DNA from: Caecitellus pseudoparvulus
Taxonomy: Eukaryota; Bigyra: Bicosoecida
Reading direction: 5' to 3'
Assembly (NCBI GenBank): GCA_965644315.1
Contig: CBFFRQ010000055.1
Location: 124,001-188,000 of the forward strand
Length of the DNA stretch: 64,000 nt
Position numbers and translations under genes: made by a program. Below the pieces are notes generated by a model. The model saw only the letters and a list, made by a program, of their open reading frames with translations. It searched no databases and was not told where the DNA came from. Shown here piece after piece: positions 12,001 to 21,000 of this stretch. Position 1 is the stretch's first letter. Every line of letters begins with the position of its first letter.

Positions 12001-15000
12001 TGGGGGTGGGGGTCCTGGGAGCACGCTGCAGGTGGTGGACGCTCTGGAGCAGGGTCAGGACCTGGACATCGTGCTGGAGGTGCAGGTGAATGCGAGTGTG
12101 TCTGCGGAGGAGTCACACAGCTTGAGGGGGCGGGTGGGGTGGTCCAGCTACCCTGCCACTGCACTGCAACACCCAGGCAGCTCGTCGACGTACGATGCTG
12201 ACGCCTTGGTGGGTTTGGAGGTGCAGACGCGGCTGCTGGCGGTGGACAGCGTGACCAGGAGCGCGCAGGGCACGGCAGTGTCAGGCGATGCTGGTGCGGT
12301 GTCGTTTGGGTCTGTGGTGGAGGTGGAGGGGCGGGTGCTCGTGCCTGAGGGCATGCACACAGGCGTGAACGTGACGATTGCGTCAGTGGCCTCGGCGTGT
12401 ACGTACTTGGATGCTGCGTCTGTGGTGGTTGTGGGGGGTGTCAGCTTGGTGCTGGGCACGCAGAGCGAGGTGTGGAGTCCATCTGCGGGTGCGGCCGATG
12501 CTGTGACGGTGCAGTTTGCCAGCGTGCACAGCACGGGTATGAATGCGCCAGATGCATTCTTGACGGTGCGTGTCGACAGCGTGGTGCGGGATCTGCCTGG
12601 GTGTGGAGCTGGTGACACGTTGGAGTGGGAGGTGCGGGTGTGGAGCAGCGAGCAGAGCAGCGTGCAGGTGATGTTGGGGAGCAGCATGACGGTGTATGAG
12701 CCTTCTGGAGGTATCTTTGCGGAGTTTGGGGGCGCAAGCATTGAGGCCCTTGACGTTGTTACAGTTCCGGTGCTGCTTGTCGCGAGTGCATTAGCGGATT
12801 CATCGACACTGTTTGATGTTGAAGTTGTGGCTTTAGGTCTTCCAGATGTCGATTACTCAATTGTCGGTGTTAGTGCGCTTGATGCTCCGGGATCCTCGTG
12901 TGCTCTGGGGACTCCGCCTTCTCACGTCCTTGTTGTTTGCGGGGTTGTACAAGCTGGCTCAATGGTATCATTCAATTTTTCCATTCAAGCCAACCAAACG
13001 CTAAGCGCAGGAAGCAATGTCACTATTGAGCTCGGGTCAGTATGGGAGTCTTCCGAAAGTTCCACGTTCGCTTCCTCATACTCTGCTCCTGTTCTGGTTC
13101 TTTCTTCCATTCTCGCACGCAGCCCAACTTTGCGAGCATTTTCGCCCGCATCACCTGAGGCTCCTGGACTGAACTTTTCAACTTTTGGTGGACAAAGTTC
13201 CATTTTGGTGAACATCTCAGTGACCAAAGGCTTGTCTAGTAATATGTCAGTTCAGCTGGACTTTCCAGAGCTGTCATTCGGTGCTTCTCCGACTGTACTC
13301 CATTCAAGTTTCCCTTTCATGGTGTTCGCGAGTGAGCCTCCGTCCATCACTCAAGGTGAAAACAATTGCTCAAAGGTTGTGCTTGGAACCGTGAGCAACT
13401 TTGCAAATTACACCGGTCCCTACATTGTACAAGTGCATGTCGGTTTTTCTGTGTCAGGCGCCGAGGCACTCGTTGCGGGCGACACCATAAGTGCTCTGGC
13501 TTCCTTGAACATAGCTGGGGTAACCAACGTGTCTGCCATGGCGACCAGGTTCACGGCGGTTGAACCTTATGTCACGACTTCTCTCAACGCCTCCCCGCTT
13601 TCCCCTCTTGAAGCCTTTGACACCTTTGTCGTCTCATTGGGAGTTGAAGCGGGCAGTGGTCCAGCGCTGGCCCCTGCTCACGATGTGCGCTTCTCGTTCA
13701 CAAATGGCAGCACCCATTGGAGGATCTGGGAAGTTTCAGATACTGTGAGCAGTTGGACAAGTGGACTTCCTCCTGACATGCTCTGTGCTAGCGAGCAGCC
13801 AGCCATCAACTTCGCGCTCTTGCCCAGAGCGCTGATGATGCAGCCAGGAAGCCTCACCACATTCCACCTTCAAGGCATACTATGTTCCTCACCTTCTGTG
13901 TCATCGTTGGTGCCTTTTGGGCTCAATGTCTCGTATTGGTCAGCTGCAGCACCAGGACTCGCGCCCCGTAGAACATATCTCTCCGTTCCAGAGTCAGTCG
14001 GCTTGCAGACCGCCAATGTCTCATTGGTAATTCGAAATTCCACGTACTTGGGGTACGCGGACGACATTGTTGCGCAAGGCGAAAGCATGCTGGTTTTTAT
14101 GCTGGTTCAATTGCCGCGCTTGTCATTTGAAAACTTCGTGGTCAACGTCAGTTCTGTTGACTATCCACTGCTGCGAATAAATGAGACATACGTCGAAGAG
14201 TCGTTTGGATGTGTGAGTTTGGTCGGTGGGCTCGAGCAGGCTTCCCTTTTGCCCCCATCAGTCTCTGAAACGCCTTTTTCTTCGTCCGTTAGTTTCGGCG
14301 ACATTCGGAGTGTCGTTAACGCTTCCTCTGAGCAAGGTTTTGTCCACGTGGTGGCGTTGGTTCAAGTGCACAAGGGCACACCTGCTGGCACAGATACCAG
14401 CATCTCGGTTACAGTATGTACCTTAGAATCCTCGTGTGAGTACAGGTTGCAGGCCGGGGCATCTTTCAGAGTGCACAGGCCTGGTTTCCTGTGGGCAGCA
14501 CCTGGTTCATCTTCAGGGTTCCAGGTCACCGCTGCCGGCGGAGAGCCGTTTCATTTTACGGTGAACATCAGCTTGCCACAGCATCCGTGGAACTCGCCAG
14601 CATTCAATGTGACCCTGTTTGGTGCCGGCAGTGATTGGGATGCATTTGTTGTTTTAAGTGCCACCAGCGCTTGCTGGCCTACTGGCGGTGACGACTTCAA
14701 TGATGCAAAGCCCCGTGACCCGATTCTGCTTTCCGACTGGTATGGAATGAGCGCCTCTCCATTAGCGCACATTCCCATGCTTGCCGAGGGGCAAAACTGC
14801 TCAGTCAACGTGACAGCCGTGGTTTCTTCACAAGTTTCAATGGGTGAGCGCTTTGAGCTTCCTCTCTCATTGAATCACTCTGCGACTCCCACCTCGGCAA
14901 CTCTGGGTGGCGTTGATTCTGCCTCAAGATTTGGAAGATTTCTTCCATTTGCCATTGCGTTTGATGCTAGGTCTCCAACGCTGTCCCTGCGTCTCGCCAC

Positions 15001-18000
15001 ATTAAATGTTTCGGTCACCCCGGAAGACAGGTTTGTGGCAGGCCAGGATGTTTTCTGCACCGTGGTCTTGTTTGTTCCAGTTGGACAAGTTGACATGACC
15101 GAGTTTTGGATGGAAGCTACTGGCGAGGGCTCGTTCTCCGTTGAAGAACTGACGGAGGTGTCAAGCGATGGGAGCATCTTCCTGAACGGAACAAGGCCAG
15201 CAAGGAGCGCTACCGCACTGATCAGCAACGCCACGGCTCACTTGCCTCTGGGACATCTTGTGAACAATGGTACATCAAGTGGGAGCATTTCGTTCGTGTT
15301 CAGGCTCTCGACCGCTGCGAGCGGGTGGGCAGTTCTCGATACCTTGCAAGCCACGGTCTCAGCCCACTGCCTTACTTGTTCAGCTGCCATCCAAGCGGAC
15401 GACAGCATTAGCTTTGATGACCCTCAAGTGCAGGCCTTGACCCTGCCCCAGCTCGCATTCAGTGGCATCGACGCTGGGGACGAACTGAATCTGACCTTGC
15501 AGCTGACAACACAGGCGTCTGCATCAAGCATCACAGATGCAGAGTTTTTTGATATGACCCTGGGCTTAGGTGTGTACGAGTACATAGGGGCCTGGCTTGA
15601 AGAAGATCTAGTTGCTCCGTGTGCGAGCCAGGCGCAGGGCACCCAGCCTTTCAGGTGGCTAGTGCTCCCTGCTTTGGCACCAGGTCAAACCTACACTGTG
15701 GTCGCACTTGTCAGATTTTTGGCGCAGGTCGAAGTCGGTGGAGAGCTTGAAGCAGGCATACATTTGGCCTACTCCTCCTTTGCTGGCGGCTCCGGCGCAC
15801 AAGAGCGTGTGCTTGAGCCGATCTCCCAGCCAGTTTTCAAGCAAGCAGGACCACTAATGTTCGCGAATCTGTTTCCTGACTCACATGCCCCATCCAACAA
15901 CTTTGTCACACCTGGAACGGAGATCGAGTTTGTGCTGTCCATATCGCTTCCACGTGGAACTGCTTCAAATTTTTCGTCCAGCATTTCGTGCCTGCCCTCC
16001 AATGTGCTCGCCTTCGCGGATGAAGCGAGCATCATCGTCTCGTCGTCCGCTGGAGTGACGCTTGGCTCATGTGCGGAGAACACGCCTGTGGACTCCATTC
16101 TCGGCAATGGGCACACAAGACCATGTGACCTGGTCACTGTTGGCAACTCCACGAGCGAGTATGCCTCACTTACTGTTTCGCTTCGTGCTGAAGTCTTGGA
16201 TGTGGCTCAAGTCTCACATGGCGCGGTTCTTGCGTTTAACGCGTCAGTGGAAGCGAAAGGCATTGCCCCATTGTTTCATGTCGTCACAGCTACTGTTGCA
16301 GAGCCGTTTCTGAACTTCAGCAACGTGCAGCTTGCGCCTGCCTTTGCGACCGTAGAAGCTGGCGACTCTGTTGAGCTGCAGGGAGTTGTTGTGCATGCGA
16401 ACTCCTCAAGTTCTTCAGCACACAATATTTCACTTGTACCTGGTGTGCAGGGACCAAGTAGCTGTTTGGCATCATGTCCATGGGACCAGGTTCCACTCCT
16501 GCAAGTCTCCCACGCGGCTGCCGACTCGACTGGTTTGGCCGTCAGTCCATGTGATGGTGATGCAATCTCAGGCTTTCCAAGTTTGCTGCTAGGGTCATCT
16601 TTCGTGACAAGAGTCGTGCTCGATGTCAAGTGCAGTGCAGGGAGTGGCCAACATGCATTGCTTCTTCCTGCCTTCAGCTTCCAGTCTCACCCGAGCAGCG
16701 TGCATGCGCGAGCGTACGTCCATCCTGTTGGGCGCTTCGCAGTCAACTTCACGCGAAGTTTCGATCGTGGCTTTTCTGTGAGTTGGCTGGGAAATCGATG
16801 GTATGAGCCACCTTTTGAGTTCCCACCTGGGGCCACCTTGAGTTTTTCCCACGAGTTGCAGCTAGTGCGAGGCAAAACACATAATGTCTCGTACAAGGCA
16901 GTCATTCTACATGAAGGTGGGGTTGCCTCCCCTGTGCAGTACGTGTTCGCATCGCAAGGCGTGTTGAGCCAGGGACTCAGGACTGCTTCTGCATTTTCCT
17001 CTCACCCAGCTTCCGGGCACCTTGTCTCTGTGGGGAACTCGTCCATTGAAAGGATTGCTGCAAGCACCTTGTCGCCTTCTCCTTCCGTTGCTTTCGTCAC
17101 AAACGTCACTCTACATAACGCATCTGAAGAGTGGTTTGCCCTCAACTCGTCCATGAAATGGAGTCCCGATGGAAGAGGTGCATCGAGCATCAACGTGACC
17201 ATCGTCAGGCCGAGAGTTGAAGTGGGTGTTGAAGTTGAGCGACACGGCGTTCGTCCCCTCAACTCTCTATGGGGAGGCGATACACTGGGGCTGAAAGTAT
17301 GCCTCAGTAACTCTAAGGCGAGCAAGTCGGCGGCGTTCAATGTTTCTTGCGCATGTGCCCATTCAACGAAGAAGTCTTCCTTCGCATTTTACGAGATCCT
17401 CGATAGCTCCAACGGCTCTGCCCCTGTTGCACTGGCCCATCATCAAGAAGGCTTCACTTTAAGCAGAGACTTCATTCCCTTGAGTGAAACAACTTGTGCC
17501 ACGGTAAATCTGACTTTGTTCGTGGGGACGCTCGTTGCCGAAGATGTCGGTTTGAATCTGTCATGTACATATCAGTCTACCCCACATGCGAACCTTGGAA
17601 CTGAACACTACACTTCAGATCTGTCCCAAGTATCGCTCTCGGTAGCAAACGGGAGTTCATCAAGTGTGGGGTTGGTAAAGGGTCGGGTAGAGACTGAGAC
17701 CGCTGGTTCCCCCGATCTCATCGCGCCCGGCGATGTGCTGCACTTGAATGTGAGCATTGCTGTCCCACCTGTTCAGCTTTTGAACTCAGCATTAGATTTG
17801 CACTTTAACAGCACTATTGCTGCAGGGGGGGTGACTTGGCACCAAGTTCATGTCAACAACGGGGAGCTCCACTCCGATTTTACTCCACCCCTTTTCGTGC
17901 AGCAGAGCACTACAACGTACACTTTCCAGCTCGGTCGCTTGGTGCCTTCCAGCAGTCTCATGATGTCCCTCTCGCTGCTTGCCTCCATGAAAACAATTGG

Positions 18001-21000
18001 CCAGCCAACAACCCCACCGGAATCATCAATACCCGTCGGAGCTACATTTCGATGGAATTCCGCGGCCAACAGCTCCTATCAACAGGATCTTCCAGGGATG
18101 CTTCTTTCCGTTGTCGAGCCAACTTTACGAGTTGGGCAGGTTTCGCCACAAACCCGAGGAGGCTTGTACCGAGGCGAGCAGGCGACCTTTTCGTTCCTCC
18201 TTGCGAACCAAGCGGCGCTACGTGAAGCAGGAGATAGGAAGAACTGCTCAGGATCGCCATATCTTGATTCGACTGGTTTTAATGTTTCCGTCTTGGATCA
18301 AGGCCGCTTCATTGGAAGCCCCACCGGTGAGGCGCTGTACGCACTTGTTGGTGTCACAGTCAACGGCACAGCTACAAGCACAAATTTGACCGCATTCGAA
18401 CAGGACGGGGTCATTGCCCGGTTCCCTTCGATCGGCCTGTTCGACGTCGTAAACGTGAGCTTCACCATTCGCCTTACTCATTGGTCGTTGTGGGCAACAG
18501 TAGTGCGCCCGAACGTCACAGCCGTGTGGTACAACCTTCCACAGACTGGCAATGGAACAGGTATGCTACATTCAAGCCAGGCGTGCGCGTCTTCGATCGC
18601 CACGATTGCCATTGTCAGCCCGACGCCAAGCGTAACTGCGTCTCCGAGTGTCACAGTGACACCGACAGGCACCCCCACGCCTTCACCATCACCAATCGTC
18701 GTCCCCCAGCTTGAAGCAGGAACAGCTGCAAGAGCGGAAGTCTTTTTCGGTGCCACAGATCGATTCGTCTTCCCTCAGTTTCAGTTGATACTCTCTGACA
18801 CTAGCTCTGGGCAAGGGGTGGTTGGGGCGCAAGTTGTGGGGTGTACAGGTATAGCGCCCCAGGGTGCATGCTCTGCTTGGTGGAAGAATCTTGAAGCTTC
18901 CGTTACGACCATATCGGTCAAGGGCACAGTTCACATCTTTGCAGTGTCTGTTTTTGTCCAGCACCCTTCAACGGTTGGCTGGCTCGCCGGCCACGGCGAG
19001 TCAGCCCTTGCGAGCGCTGCAGTTGCACTTGATCTCGCCGTCACGGGGGCTTCTGGGATGACACTAAACACCACCATTGAGGTAAGCATTCTGAACCCAC
19101 TTGCCAATGCCGTCAGTTCAGTGTCTGCGTCAAGTCGCCCAGACCAGTTCTGGCTCTCTACGGCCCCCCGCCTGATCGAGGTTGCGCACGTCCTGGGCAG
19201 CAAGCGAAGTGAGCTTCAGACTGTGTGGATTGACACAAACTCTGCAGCAAGCAGTCTTATTCATGTTGCTGTGCAGGGTTCACAAAGCTGGCTCGCAGTT
19301 GGACCACCAGCGGCTTCCCCGAGCCAGAATTCTGGCTCTCTGGCAGCTGGTGTGCGCGCGCACAGGGTTCCTGTCTTTATCAATGCTTCCGCTCTGCAGG
19401 CTGGACACTACTCTCAGACCATATCGATGGCTATTGCTGGTGAGGCATCCCTCAGCCCCGCTCTCATTCAAGTCCGACTGCGTGTTGTACGCACCCGACT
19501 GGTCGTGCTGCCGTCGGGAAGGTTCGTTCACATTCGCCCTGATATGTCAGCCACGACGTCCTTCATTATGAGCAATGAGGGCGTGCATCCATCAACGTAC
19601 ACACTAGCTTGGGGGGAAGAACTCGCCTCACAGCCGCCGAGTTGGCTCTCCCTCTCTGCCATGTCAAGAAACGGCACGCTGGCCTCAGGGAGTGACACCA
19701 CTCTCGCCTTCACAGTGGATGGCAGCGCTGTTCCTGTTCGGGGGGAGTCATTTACGTTTCCTGTGACGGTAAGGACTTCAGGTTTAGCTGCTGGAGTTGA
19801 TGACGAAGTGCAGCTTACGCTCACTGTGCTGGTGAGCGGCATCGTGCCTTGCGAGGGCTCATTGCATGTAAATCTGTCTGCGGGTGAGCGTCCTCTGATT
19901 CCCATCCCTGTTGGGTTCACTCCGAATCTTGCGACCATGATCAGGTTCCAACCCAGCTCGGGCCTAGCCTTGCTGTCATCAACATGGCTAAACGTCACGT
20001 CACCAGTTTTCGCTTTGGTACGCTCCACTGGGCATACCGTCGCGTGGGTCTCGCCAAAGGCAGCGCTGAGCCAGAACGCCGGGTCGCACCAAGAGTTCGT
20101 TGTCATCGAAACGTTGACCCCATTCAACAACTCATTGCGCGTTCAGGAAACCTTGCAGATCTCAGTGACCTTTGGAGTGGCACCGGGACCACCCGTCGCT
20201 GACAATTCTTTGGCCAGGCTTTGCCCACCCACTGCGACGAGCCTTGGCTCCGGTTTAGAGAGAGCCGGTGCCGGACATGATGCAAGCTCGGCAGGCACAC
20301 CGCAGTCAGGCGATTTGAACAGGACCATCGCGGTTGAGTTTCTTGAACAAGGCGACCCTCCCTCAGCTTTTGTGGCGCTGTGCGTTTCGCTTCGAGACCT
20401 GTATGGTAATGCCGTTCAATTATGGCAACCAAACGTGGCAGTGAAAGCCAGTTTGTTCAGGAACGGAGCTCTGGTTCAACGCCTGCTTTCCTCCAAGCTG
20501 ATCGCAAGCCCACTCGCGAACACTCACTCTGTGACTGTGCACGCCTCAAGCCCTGGACTGCTGAGTGCGACGGTTTTTATCGGCCAGCGAGCTGTTCAAG
20601 GCACTCCTGTTCAGGTTGCCATTTTGCCGCCTGTGTGCGATGCAGCGTCTCAAGTTCGAAGCGGTCCAATGTCGGAGTGCACGTGTGCACCGGGCTTTCA
20701 GCGTTCATTGCACCAGGGAAATACCTCCTCCCTCGTACAGCACTGCTCGAAGTGCCCTGAAGGACACTTCAAAAGCGTACCCTCTGACACTGTTCGATGC
20801 TCAAGATGTCCGGTTGGTATGTTTGCTTCAGACAGTCGCAGTGAGTGCATAGGGTGCCCTGAAGTACGTGGAATCGCGTGCTCTGGCGGCGTGTGGGCAA
20901 TTGAGCCCGGGTACTGGTGTACCGGGTGCCTAGAGCGCTCTGAACCTAGAAAACGAAGTCTTACAGGAGTGTCTGGTTTGCCACATGCGGTGGGTCCGCT

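Noticed and set aside
7453-12741. Long minus-strand open frames (197-220 codons) repeated every 939 bp
   Set aside because: They are antisense registers of the tandem array, kept open only because each copy is identical.
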